Assembly (NCBI RefSeq): GCF_001552535.1
Contig: NZ_BCRJ01000056.1
Location: forward strand, 1 to 42,839
Direction of reading: 5' to 3'
Source: Nocardioides jensenii JCM 1364 = NBRC 14755
GTDB lineage: Bacteria; Actinomycetota; Actinomycetes; Propionibacteriales; Nocardioidaceae
DNA length: 42,839 nucleotides
The position numbers were made by a program, and so were the translations under genes. Numbering within the stretch: position 1 is the first letter of the stretch; the number at the start of each line of letters is the position of its first letter. Below are positions 7,916 to 15,734 of this stretch, one piece after another. Below the pieces are notes generated by a model. The model saw only the letters and a program-made list of their open reading frames with translations. It ran no database searches and was not told where the DNA came from.

Positions 7916-8768
7916 GCTCGCTGCCGGCCAGCTCACCCAGGAACTCGCTGCACCCGGCGTCGAGCTTGTACGTCGCCAGGTCGTCGCCGCGGGTCGCTCC
8001 ACGGTTGACGATCACCACGGGCACGCCGAGCTTCGCGGCTCGTTTGACGAACCTCAGGCCCGACATCACCGTCAGGGACGACCCGGCGACCAGCAGGGCA
8101 CCGTGCCGGTCGACCAGGGCCTCGACCGCGTCGTAACACCGTTGCACCCGCGGTGTCGGGACGTTCTCGCCGAAGAACACCACGTGCGGCTTGAGCACGC
8201 CACCGCACGCGTCACAGTCGGGTACGACGAACGCGGACGTGTCGTCGAGATCGACGTCGCCGTCGGGCCGTGAGGCGACGTCGACGTGCTGTTCGGCGTA
8301 CCGGGGATTGAGCCGCTGCAGGCGTTCGTGGAGGGACGAGCGACTCGAGATCGTGCGACAGGCGAGGCAGACCACCTCGGCGATGCGACCGTGCAGGGCC
8401 AAGGCGTTGCTGCCGGCGGCCTCGTGCAGGCCGTCGACGTTCTGGGTGATCAGCAGGTCGATCCGGCCGCGCGCCTCCAGCGCGGCGAGTGCCCGGTGCC
8501 CGGGGTTGGGCACGGCCCCGGTCATCCGGCTCCAGCCGATGTGGCTGCGAGCCCAGTAGCGCTGCCGGGCCGTGGGGCCGGAGACGAACTCGCCGTAGGT
8601 CATCGGCAGGCGTGCGGGGGCGTTCGGTCCGCGGTAGTCGGGCACGCCGGAGTCGGTGGAGAGCCCGGCCCCGGTGAGCGTCACGAGAGGTCGGGCGCTG
8701 AGGAACTCGAGGACGTGCGCCCCACCTGTCGCACGACCTCGGGTCGCACCCGTCGAGACCACGCTCAA
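7902..8768 (-). CDS. Sir2-family NAD-dependent protein deacylase (sirtuin)
   Basis: This 288-residue protein removes acyl groups from lysines using NAD. Visible motifs are TGAGLSTDSGVPDYRG (about 32-47), TQNVDGLH (109-115) with HGR containing catalytic His126, a zinc site formed by Cys134/Cys137 and Cys185/Cys188, and GSSLTV near the C-terminus. The roughly 47-residue spacing between the two cysteine pairs is long. The TTG start at 8768 overlaps the DUF2277 stop (TTGA); a GTG two codons later is an alternative. It forms an operon with DUF2277 and its 3' end overlaps ideR. Confidence 0.87.
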   Translation of the reverse strand: MSVVSTGATRGRATGGAHVLEFLSARPLVTLTGAGLSTDSGVPDYRGPNAPARLPMTYGEFVSGPTARQRYWARSHIGWSRMTGAVPNPGHRALAALEARGRIDLLITQNVDGLHEAAGSNALALHGRIAEVVCLACRTISSRSSLHERLQRLNPRYAEQHVDVASRPDGDVDLDDTSAFVVPDCDACGGVLKPHVVFFGENVPTPRVQRCYDAVEALVDRHGALLVAGSSLTVMSGLRFVKRAAKLGVPVVIVNRGATRGDDLATYKLDAGCSEFLGELAGSELRGA

Positions 8769-9034
8769 CGGGCGTACCGCAGCTCCGCACGCGCCTTGCG
8801 CTTGGCCGCCTCCACGTCACGGTCCTTGGGCGGCGCGGTGGTGACCAGGTTGTCGAGGAGGTGTGCGGTGATGTGGGCGATCTCGTGCACGGCCTCGTCG
8901 AAGGCAGCCTGGTTGGCCTGCGAGGGCTTGACCGTGCCACTGACCTTGCGGACGTACTGCAGGGCGGCGGCGGTCACCTCGTCGGGGGTGGCAGGGGGCT
9001 CGAAGTTGTTGAGCGGTCGGATGTTGCGGCACAT
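8765..9034 (-). CDS. DUF2277 family small protein
   Basis: This 89-residue protein begins MCRNIRPLNNFEPPATPDEV, the hallmark of DUF2277, whose function is unknown. The family N-terminus marks the true start at 9034; the longer frame upstream adds 33 basic, low-information residues that cross the promoter of the divergent reductase gene. The body is mostly helical and ends in a basic tail (KRKARAELRYAR). It overlaps the downstream sirtuin by 4 bases, so the two are co-translated, and it is divergent from the reductase at 9084 across 49 bp. Confidence 0.85.
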   Translation of the reverse strand: MCRNIRPLNNFEPPATPDEVTAAALQYVRKVSGTVKPSQANQAAFDEAVHEIAHITAHLLDNLVTTAPPKDRDVEAAKRKARAELRYAR

Positions 9035-9083
9035 GCCTCCCACGGTACGCCGCGCGCGGGGGGCCGGGTGGCACAGTTGCGCC

Positions 9084-10259
9084 ATGGCAGATCGCGACTT
9101 CGACATCGTCCTCTTCGGTGCGACCGGCTTCACCGGTGGCCTGACCGCGGACTACCTCGCCCGGCATGCACCGGCCCGCCTCCGCTGGGCACTGGCCGGT
9201 CGCAGCCTGGCCAAGCTCGAGGCGGTGCGTGACCGACTGACCGCCGTCGACCCGCGCCTGGAGGTCATGGAGCTCCTGGTCGTCGACGCCGCCGATGCGT
9301 CCGCACTGGCCGAGGTGGCCGCCCGCACCCGGGTCGCGATCAGCACGGTCGGTCCCTACGTGGCCCATGGCGAGCCGCTGGTCGCGGCGTGTGCCGGAGC
9401 CGGCACCGACTACGTCGACCTGACCGGGGAGCCGGAGTTCGTCGACCGGATGTGGTTGGCCCACCACCAGACCGCAGTCGCCTCCGGAGCCCGGCTGGTG
9501 CATTCGTGCGGCTTCGACTCGATCCCGCACGACCTGGGCGTCTTCTACACGATGAAGCACCTGCCCAGCGAGGGGCCGGTGACGGTGCGGGGCGTCGTGC
9601 GAAGCAATGCCACGTTCTCCGGCGGCACCTTCCACTCCGCCCTCGGGGCGATGGAGCGAGCCCGTCAGATGAAGGCGGCCTTCGCTGAGCGCCGCCGCAA
9701 GGAGGGCCGTCCCGAAGGGCGCTCGAGCCGTGCCGCCGCGGGCAAGCCGCACCGCGACAAGGTGCTGGGCTACTGGCTGCTGCCACTCCCGACGATCGAC
9801 CCGCAGGTGGTGCAGCGCAGCGGGGCGGCCCTGCCGTCGTACGGCCCGAAGTTCACCTACTCCCACTACGCAGGCACCAAGACCCTCCGCTACGCGGCTG
9901 CGGGTGCCGTGGGGGTCACCGCCGTCGCGGCTGCCGCGCAGCTGGGCCCGGTGCGCAACTTCCTCAAGGGCAAGGTCAAGCAGGGCGAGGGCCCGTCGGA
10001 GTCGCGGCGTCGGTCGTCATGGTTCACCGTCGACTTCGTCGGGGAGGCCGACGGCGAGCTCGTGCACACGCGGGTCTCCGGTGGCGATCCCGGCTACACC
10101 GAGACCTCCAAGATGCTCGCCGAGTCCGCGCTGTGCCTCGCCTTCGACGAGACCCCGAAGACCTCCGGTCAGGTGACCACGGCGGTCGCGATGGGCGACC
10201 TGCTGCTCGAGCGGTTGCGCAACGCCGGAATGAGGTTCGAGGTCATCGACCAGGTGTGA
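9084..10259 (+). CDS. Saccharopine-dehydrogenase-like / trans-acting enoyl reductase family protein
   Basis: This 391-residue protein has an N-terminal Rossmann domain starting FDIVLFGATGFTGGLTADYL (about 6-25), followed by the family segments STVGPYVAHGEPLVAACA and YVDLTGEPEFV, then HSCGFDSIPHDLG. This pattern is that of the actinobacterial saccharopine-dehydrogenase-like family that includes the mycobacterial trans-acting enoyl reductase Rv2953. The neighbours contain no polyketide synthase, so a role in phthiocerol-type lipids is not supported; the substrate is unknown. A hydrophobic stretch near AAAGAVGVTAVAAAAQLGP (about 270-290) may touch the membrane. The ATG at 9084 begins the Rossmann domain directly. 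Confidence 0.8.
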   Translation: MADRDFDIVLFGATGFTGGLTADYLARHAPARLRWALAGRSLAKLEAVRDRLTAVDPRLEVMELLVVDAADASALAEVAARTRVAISTVGPYVAHGEPLVAACAGAGTDYVDLTGEPEFVDRMWLAHHQTAVASGARLVHSCGFDSIPHDLGVFYTMKHLPSEGPVTVRGVVRSNATFSGGTFHSALGAMERARQMKAAFAERRRKEGRPEGRSSRAAAGKPHRDKVLGYWLLPLPTIDPQVVQRSGAALPSYGPKFTYSHYAGTKTLRYAAAGAVGVTAVAAAAQLGPVRNFLKGKVKQGEGPSESRRRSSWFTVDFVGEADGELVHTRVSGGDPGYTETSKMLAESALCLAFDETPKTSGQVTTAVAMGDLLLERLRNAGMRFEVIDQV

Positions 10260-10347
10260 CGCAGCCGGGGTGGTCCGGCGGTTTCGGCGCGCGAGCAGCG
10301 GGGGACAATCTCCCGTGATCGCAGCCCCCTCCATCGAAGGACATCCC

Positions 10348-11133
10348 ATGCGCCATCGCCGCATCCGTTTCGGAACCACAGTCGTCGCCGCCGTCCTGGC
10401 CCCGCTCCTGGTGCTCAGCGCCTGCGGCTCGGACGACAAGGACGACGACAAGAGTGACAAGGACGACTCGAGCTCGTCCAGCACCGAAGGCGCGGCGAGC
10501 GACGACGCCAGCGCGGACACCACGTCGGAGGACCCGAGCGACGTGGTGGCCGAGTCCCCGTCGGAGTCCCCGGCAGAGACGGGCGACCCCGCCGCCAGTG
10601 GGACGCAGCCGACGTGGGCGCTGCCGGTCACCAAGCCCGGTGAGCTGCTGACCACCGGAGAGGTCGGCGACGTCACGGTCGCGATCTACCAGGTCGGCCA
10701 CGCCAAGGCGACCGACGACGGCATGTTCGTCGACCCCGACACCAACAAGCCGATCCTGAAGAAGGGCGACGACCTGATCGTCGTCAACTACGTCGTCACC
10801 AACAACGGCGCCCCCATCGATCTCGGCTCCAGCCGGGTCTCGATCAGCGCGCGGTACGACGACTGGAAGTGGATGCAGGGCATGGACGGCGACACCGACG
10901 ACTCGATCTACGAGTCGCTGGGCGTCAACGAGGACAAGCTGGCCGACGGCGGCTACAACGAGGCCGGCATCTACCCGTTCGGGCCCGGCCAGACCTACTC
11001 CTTCGGCGAGAACTTCAAGTACCAGAAGAAGTCCCCGATCACCTTCGACGTCACCATCACCCCGGTCGACGCCAGGGGCGAGCTGATGCACGACAAGAAG
11101 TCCGAGGGCGAGATCAAGACCACCATCAAGTGA
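10348..11133 (+). CDS. Secreted lipoprotein, DUF4352-like beta-sandwich
   Basis: This 261-residue protein has a basic n-region, a hydrophobic core and the lipobox LSAC, so it should be exported and lipid-anchored on the outer face of the membrane. A disordered linker rich in Asp, Ser, Glu and Lys follows (about 32-90). The C-terminal domain (about 95-261) looks like an immunoglobulin-type fold: IVVNYVVTNNGAPIDL is typical of DUF4352-like extracellular domains. A GAAGGA ribosome site precedes the ATG at 10348. It is monocistronic, closed by a strong terminator. Function is unknown. Confidence 0.75.
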   Translation: MRHRRIRFGTTVVAAVLAPLLVLSACGSDDKDDDKSDKDDSSSSSTEGAASDDASADTTSEDPSDVVAESPSESPAETGDPAASGTQPTWALPVTKPGELLTTGEVGDVTVAIYQVGHAKATDDGMFVDPDTNKPILKKGDDLIVVNYVVTNNGAPIDLGSSRVSISARYDDWKWMQGMDGDTDDSIYESLGVNEDKLADGGYNEAGIYPFGPGQTYSFGENFKYQKKSPITFDVTITPVDARGELMHDKKSEGEIKTTIK

Positions 11134-11139
11134 CCCGAT

Positions 11140-11180
11140 GAGAAGGGGCCCCGCACGTCGAACGTGCGGGGCCCCTTCTC
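11140..11180 (+). terminator. Perfect 19-bp hairpin terminator
   Basis: The bases at 11140-11158 pair perfectly with 11162-11180 around a CGA loop, seven bases after the lipoprotein stop. The stem is GC-rich with no T-run, which is common for actinobacterial terminators. Confidence 0.85.
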
Positions 11181-11344
11181 GTCCCCAGGCATGGATCGCG
11201 GACCAGGACTCAGACCTGGGCGATTGAGACCTACGGACACCGAAAGGCGCCCGTGGTCAAGGCTAGGCATTGCCCCGGTGTGACGCGCGCCACTGGCTGT
11301 CAGGGTGACGGGAATGTCCGAAAAGACCTGAACCGGAGACTCTC

Positions 11345-12712
11345 ATGACCAGCACTTCAGCCACTGCGGAAGTCCGCCGCAGCCGCACCCTCGGATGGGT
11401 GGTCGGGCTCTCCTTCGCGGCCCTCCTCTTCGACGGCTACGACCTCGTCGTCTACGGCACCGTGGTGCCCACCCTCCTCGCCGACGACTCCCAGATCGGT
11501 CGCCTCACGCCCGAGCAGGCAGGCACGCTCGGCAGCTGGGCGCTGATCGGCGTGCTCGTGGGCGCCCTCACCGCCGGCGCGATCGGCGACCTGGTCGGGA
11601 GGCGCCGGATCATGCTGGTCAACATCGCGTGGTTCTCGGTGGGGATGGCCCTGACGGCGACGACCTCGAGCGTCGTCACCTTCGGCGCCGGTCGCTTCCT
11701 GACCGGAATCGGGGTGGGGGCGCTCGTGGCCACCGTGGGGGCCCTGGTGGCGGAGTTCGCGCCCGAAGGCCGCCGCAACCGCTACAACGCGATCGTCTAC
11801 AGCGGCATCCCCGCGGGCGGTGTCGTGGCCGCGCTGGCCGCCATCGCGCTCGATGACGTGGCCGGCTGGCGTGGGCTGTTCTGGCTCGGCGCTCTCCCGA
11901 TCGTGCTCCTGCTGCCGCTGGCGTGGTTGAAGCTCCCCGAGTCGCCGCTGTGGCTGCTCTCCTGTGGGAAGAATGCGCGTGCCGTCGAGGCCTCGCGCCG
12001 AACCGGCGTCGCGCTGCCCGACTCAAGCGCCCTGGCCGCCGCACGTGCGGCCCGTTCCGAGAAGGTCGGGTACGCCGCCCTCGCCTCACGGCCGCTGCTC
12101 GTGCCCACCGTCCTGCTCGGCCTGATGAGCTTCTCCGGGTTGCTCCTGACCTACGGCCTGAACACCTGGCTGCCCCAGATCATGGAGGGCAAGGGCTACG
12201 GCAAGGACTACGCGCTCGCCTTCCTGCTGCTCCTCAACCTCGGTGCCATCGTCGGCGGGCTGATCGCGTCCTGGGTCGCCGACCGTCGGGGCGCGCGCAG
12301 CGTGGTCGCGACGACGTTCCTGCTTGCTGCGGTGGCGCTGGTGTTGATGCCGTTCGACCTGCCGTTCACCGCGGTGCTGGCCGCCGTGGCCGTAGCCGGT
12401 GTCGGCTCCATCGGCACCCAGGTGCTGATCTACGGACTTGTCTCGAACTACTACCCGACCTCGGCTCGAGCAGCCGGCGTCGCCTGGTGCGCCGGGTTCG
12501 GTCGACTCGGCGGCATCGTCGGCCCGGTCCTCGGCGGCGTCCTCGTCGGCGCCGGAGTCGGGGGCTCGACCGCCTTCCAACTGTTCGCCGCGGTCAGTCT
12601 CGTCGGCGCGTTGGTCACCCTGTGCGTGCGCGGCGTGGCCGGCGGGCGTACGACGACCGTCGTCGGCCCGGACGAGTCCGTGGCCGAGCCGAAGGTGAGC
12701 GTGGCCGTCTGA
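11345..12712 (+). CDS. MFS transporter, aromatic acid:H+ symporter (AAHS) family
   Basis: This 455-residue protein has twelve predicted membrane helices. The first helix carries DGYDLVVYG, the signature of the AAHS group (PcaK, BenK, VanK), whose Asp residues are needed for uptake of protonated aromatic acids. The loop 2-3 motif GDLVGRRRIM and the loop 8-9 motif ADRRGARSV are present. The substrate is probably a benzoate-like acid, but no aromatic catabolic gene lies nearby to narrow it. CGGAG upstream of the ATG serves as ribosome site. A 16-bp hairpin follows at 12724-12766. Confidence 0.85.
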   Translation: MTSTSATAEVRRSRTLGWVVGLSFAALLFDGYDLVVYGTVVPTLLADDSQIGRLTPEQAGTLGSWALIGVLVGALTAGAIGDLVGRRRIMLVNIAWFSVGMALTATTSSVVTFGAGRFLTGIGVGALVATVGALVAEFAPEGRRNRYNAIVYSGIPAGGVVAALAAIALDDVAGWRGLFWLGALPIVLLLPLAWLKLPESPLWLLSCGKNARAVEASRRTGVALPDSSALAAARAARSEKVGYAALASRPLLVPTVLLGLMSFSGLLLTYGLNTWLPQIMEGKGYGKDYALAFLLLLNLGAIVGGLIASWVADRRGARSVVATTFLLAAVALVLMPFDLPFTAVLAAVAVAGVGSIGTQVLIYGLVSNYYPTSARAAGVAWCAGFGRLGGIVGPVLGGVLVGAGVGGSTAFQLFAAVSLVGALVTLCVRGVAGGRTTTVVGPDESVAEPKVSVAV

Positions 12713-12723
12713 GGTGACCATGC

Positions 12724-12766
12724 ACGAAGGCCCGGCACCAGCGAGATCGCGGTGCCGGACCTTCGT
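12724..12766. terminator. Bidirectional hairpin terminator
   Basis: A 16-base arm (12724-12739) pairs with 12751-12766 with one mismatch around an 11-base loop. It lies between the end of the MFS gene and the 3' end of the tRNA-Arg gene and could stop transcription from both sides. Confidence 0.75.
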
Positions 12767-12772
12767 CGTCCG

Positions 12773-12845
12773 TGCCCCAGGCAAGAGTCGAACTTGCGAC
12801 CTTTCGCTTAGGAGGCGGCTGCTCTATCCACTGAGCTACTGGGGC
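12773..12845 (-). tRNA. tRNA-Arg (anticodon CCT)
   Basis: This 73-base cloverleaf has acceptor GCCCCAG/CTGGGGC, D stem GCTC/GAGC, T stem GCAAG/CTTGC with loop TTCGACT, discriminator A, and no encoded CCA. The anticodon loop CTCCTAA gives CCT, reading AGG codons. The anticodon stem is weak: GCCGC opposite GCGAA gives only three G-C pairs next to the loop, with mismatches at 28-42 and 27-43. Confidence 0.9.
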
Positions 12846-12985
12846 GGGTGCCGCACATCTTGCCATGCCCGGTCCGAAGCTGTTTTGGCGGATTCCGGGT
12901 TGAACCGCACAATTTGGTGGGCTGCATTACCGTTCATCGGGCGCAGCCCGCCCCGAAGACCCCCAGCATTCAGTGAGAAGTCCAG

Positions 12986-14185
12986 TTGAGCGACGCAGAA
13001 TCGAACGGCCGCCATCGTGGCGAGACCGAGCACAAGCATCGCCTCTTGAGCCTGCTCGGCTACGGGATCCTCGTCCTCACGCTCGGCATGGGTCTCTTCG
13101 CCGTCTACACCTACCGCCACCTCACCGAGAACCTCAACGTGCTCAACGTCGAGAAGCAGCTCGGAGACGATCGGCCCGACGAGGCCGATCTCACCAAGCC
13201 CGGCAAGCCCCTCAACGTGATGATCATGGGCTCGGACTCGCGTGAGGGCGCCGGCAACAACATCGACGGGCTGACCGGCGGCGGCCAGCGCTCGGACACC
13301 ACGATCGTGATGCACCTCTCGGGCGACCGGAAGTTCGCCTACGGCGTGAGCCTGCCGCGCGACGCGATGGTGGAGCGGCCCACCTGCTACAACGACGACA
13401 TGGAGGAGATCCCCGGGGGCTTCGACATGTGGAACGCGGCCTTCGCCTACGGCGGGCCCGCCTGCGCGATCCGCCAGTTCGAACAGCTCAGTGGCGTGCG
13501 CATCAACCACTTCGTGGTCGTCGACTTCAACGGGTTCAAGGACATGGTCGACGCCATCGACGGTGTCGAGGTCTGCATCCCCGAAGACGTCGACGACCCG
13601 GTCGGCAACATCCACCTCAAGGCCGGCACTCGCGAGCTCGAGGGACAGGAGGCGCTCGACTACGTGCGCGTCCGTCACAACATCTCCAACAACGGCGACA
13701 TCGGCCGGATGAAGCGTCAGCAGGCCTTCTTGGCAGCATTGGCGAACAAGGTGATGAGCAAGGGTGTGCTCGCCCGACCCGACCGCCTCTACGACTTCCT
13801 CGACGCGACCACCAAGTCACTCACCGTCGACCAGCGTCTGGGCTCGCCGAAGAAGATCGCGGACCTGGCCGGCAAGTTCCAGGACCTCGGCACCCAGAAC
13901 ATCAAGTTCATCACCGTGCCGTGGGACTTCTACGAACCCGACCCCAACCGGCTGGTCTGGGCCGAGGACGCCAACCTGCTGTGGAAGAAGATGAGGTTCG
14001 ACGAGCCGCTGAGCAAGCGACTGAGCTCGGACGTGATCACCGCGGCCCGACGGCCGGGCTCCACGGCGACGCCCGACCCCGACTCCACCGAGTCCCCGTC
14101 GGCCGATCCCTCCGACGACGCCAGTGAGTCCGAGGCGGAGACCGAGGCGGCCGAGTCGGCCGAGGCCAACGGACTGTGCGGCTGA
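12986..14185 (+). CDS. LytR-CpsA-Psr (LCP) family cell-wall glycopolymer ligase
   Basis: This 399-residue protein has a short cytoplasmic N-terminus, one membrane helix (about 22-42) and an extracellular LCP domain. Family features are PLNVMIMGSDSR, RSDTTIVMHL, SLPRDAMV and the GxxELxGxxALxYVRxRH-like block GTRELEGQEALDYVRVRHN, with the basic and acidic residues that hold the polyprenyl-pyrophosphate donor. LCP enzymes attach polymers such as teichoic acids or arabinogalactan to peptidoglycan. The last 50 residues are a disordered Ser/Glu/Asp-rich tail. The start is a TTG with GAGAAG upstream. A small charged protein follows after 3 bases. Confidence 0.88.
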   Translation: MSDAESNGRHRGETEHKHRLLSLLGYGILVLTLGMGLFAVYTYRHLTENLNVLNVEKQLGDDRPDEADLTKPGKPLNVMIMGSDSREGAGNNIDGLTGGGQRSDTTIVMHLSGDRKFAYGVSLPRDAMVERPTCYNDDMEEIPGGFDMWNAAFAYGGPACAIRQFEQLSGVRINHFVVVDFNGFKDMVDAIDGVEVCIPEDVDDPVGNIHLKAGTRELEGQEALDYVRVRHNISNNGDIGRMKRQQAFLAALANKVMSKGVLARPDRLYDFLDATTKSLTVDQRLGSPKKIADLAGKFQDLGTQNIKFITVPWDFYEPDPNRLVWAEDANLLWKKMRFDEPLSKRLSSDVITAARRPGSTATPDPDSTESPSADPSDDASESEAETEAAESAEANGLCG

Positions 14186-14188
14186 CTC

Positions 14189-14419
14189 GTGCCTGAGCAG
14201 GAGGAGCGGGAGCCGGGCAAGAGCGATCGGCCCGAGCAGGAGCCCGAGCCCGAGACCGAGCAGGAGCCGGCCAAGGAGACCGCGTGGCAGCGGCGCAAGC
14301 GGCTGGCTGCGATCTTCGGCGACGTGCTGCCCGAGACCACCGGCGACGAGCGTGGGCCCGAGTCCTCGGGCAAGGGCGACGAGTGGTACCGCGGCCAGGT
14401 GCCGCCTCATCACGGCTGA
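14189..14419 (+). CDS. Small charged protein ending VPPHHG
   Basis: This 76-residue protein starts at a GTG three bases after the LCP gene, with no separate ribosome site, so it is probably translated by coupling. The N-terminal 30 residues are almost all Glu, Pro, Lys and Arg. The C-terminal half (TAWQRRKRLAAIFGDVLPET then DEWYRGQVPPHHG) looks like the conserved part: a short amphipathic helix and a fixed C-terminal tail. There is no signal or membrane segment, so it should be cytosolic. I do not recognise a named family; a partner role for the LCP protein is conjecture. Confidence 0.65.
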   Translation: MPEQEEREPGKSDRPEQEPEPETEQEPAKETAWQRRKRLAAIFGDVLPETTGDERGPESSGKGDEWYRGQVPPHHG

Positions 14420-14439
14420 CCATCGGCCCACCACGACGA

Positions 14440-14471
14440 ACGAGGCCCGCCCCCGAAGGGACGGACCTCGT
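14440..14471 (-). terminator. Hairpin terminator for mscL
   Basis: Two 14-base arms (14440-14453 and 14458-14471) surround a 4-base loop. On the minus strand the two non-Watson-Crick positions are G-U wobbles, while on the plus strand they are C-A mismatches. It therefore works better as the terminator for mscL, whose stop is 22 bases away. Confidence 0.6.
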
Positions 14472-14493
14472 CAGTGGTGCGCGTGGGTCTGAA

Positions 14494-14835
14494 TCAGGGA
14501 CGCGCGGCGAGCTGGTCGCGGATCTGCGCAAGCAGGTCGACCTCGGTCGGGCCGGCGGCCTCGCCCGGGAAGAAGCGCTCCTTGGCCTTGGTGTAGGGCA
14601 CCACGACGAAGAAGTAGACGACGGCACCCATGATGATGAACGCGACGATGGCGTTGAGGAACGCACCGAACGAGTTGATCTCGTTGCTGAAGAAGTCGTC
14701 GGCGCTGTCCGGCAGCAGGCTGGTGAGCCAGTTGGTGAACGTGGTGACGACGTCGGCGAAAGCCAGCGCCATGATCAGACCGGTGGCGATCTCCACCAAG
14801 TTTCCGCGGAGCAGGAAGTTCTTGAATCCGTCCAT
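14494..14835 (-). CDS. mscL: Large-conductance mechanosensitive channel MscL
   Basis: This 113-residue protein has the MscL N-terminal amphipathic helix and first membrane helix (GFKNFLLRGNLVEIATGLIMALAF), a periplasmic-side loop, and a second membrane helix (AFLNAIVAFIIMGAVVYFFVV) followed by the short C-terminal helix (DLLAQIRDQLAAR). It opens under membrane tension to release solutes during osmotic downshock. It is shorter than the E. coli protein (136) mainly in loop and tail. A strong GAAGGAGAAA ribosome site precedes the ATG. It lies upstream of a hairpin terminator. Confidence 0.92.
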   Translation of the reverse strand: MDGFKNFLLRGNLVEIATGLIMALAFADVVTTFTNWLTSLLPDSADDFFSNEINSFGAFLNAIVAFIIMGAVVYFFVVVPYTKAKERFFPGEAAGPTEVDLLAQIRDQLAARP

Positions 14836-14910
14836 TTGTGTTTCTCCTTCTTGATCCGGGCTCCCGAGGGGCGCCGGAATCCCAATGTGGGGACTAGACA
14901 GCGCAACACG

Positions 14911-15597
14911 CTAGCGCGAAATCGTCGCCGTGAGATAGCGCGTCGCCGCAGACGCAGCGACAATTTCGGCGGTCTCAGGTGTGCTTCCCACCACGATGAG
15001 GCGTCCGGATGCACCGGTTGCCTGCGAATCCGGACCTTCGCGGGGCAGGGCGATCACGGGCACGTCGTCCCCGACCCGGTCGGTCTGGCCGGTGCGTTGG
15101 TCGGTGGCCAGCAGGTCGATTCGATCACCCACGCGCAACAGCGCGGCCGCTCCGTCGTCGGGGACCCGCACCGGGACCGCCACCAGCCCGGGGTAGCCGT
15201 CGAGGAGCCCGGCGCCGACCAGGCGGACGTCGGTCATCGGCTCACCGCGTCGCACCGGACCCGTCGTCGTGCGGCCCACGGCGTAGGACGTACTCGTCAC
15301 CTTGTCGGGCGCGGCGGCCGCGGGCAGCTCGACCGTGGTCAGGTCACCGGCGGTGAGGACGGCGCCGGCGGGTAGGTCGTGCGCGGCGACCGTGACCGGC
15401 ACGGTGGGTGGCGGGGTCGGGGCCAGCGCCCGGACGGTCGCGAAGACGGCCCCGGCCACGCACAGGGCGCAGAGCAGGCGTCGTCGAGCCAGGATCGCCC
15501 GGGCGACGGTGCGTCGGGCATCGGTCAGTCGTTGGCGCAGATCGCTCGGTGAGCTGGCGGGTGAGCTGGCGGGGGAGGAAGAACCGGTGCGGGCCAT
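14911..15597 (-). CDS. SAF-domain / CpaB-RcpC-like membrane-anchored protein
   Basis: This 228-residue protein has a Ser/Pro/Ala-rich N-terminus, one membrane helix (about 40-58, LLCALCVAGAVFATVRAL), then a SAF domain (VTVAAHDLPAGAVLTAGDLTTVELP, about 70-95) and an RcpC-like second half. The pattern is that of the Flp/Tad pilus assembly protein CpaB, which sits on the outer side of the membrane. No other Tad gene (cpaF, tadB/C, flp) is present in the window, so it may be a stand-alone SAF protein. It is divergent from the ruc-like gene across 137 bp. The product is upstream of mscL on the same strand, 75 bp apart. Confidence 0.75.
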   Translation of the reverse strand: MARTGSSSPASSPASSPSDLRQRLTDARRTVARAILARRRLLCALCVAGAVFATVRALAPTPPPTVPVTVAAHDLPAGAVLTAGDLTTVELPAAAAPDKVTSTSYAVGRTTTGPVRRGEPMTDVRLVGAGLLDGYPGLVAVPVRVPDDGAAALLRVGDRIDLLATDQRTGQTDRVGDDVPVIALPREGPDSQATGASGRLIVVGSTPETAEIVAASAATRYLTATISR

Positions 15598-15734
15598 GAC
15601 AGCGAGGCTAGGTCTGCCCGGAGGAGCGTGAATCAGTTCTCCACAGGTGCCGTATCATTGGCAGTCGGCCCGCTCGAGTGCCAGCCCGAGCCCCCCGTCG
15701 ACCCGACCGCTGTCTCCCGGAGGATTTCCAGCCC

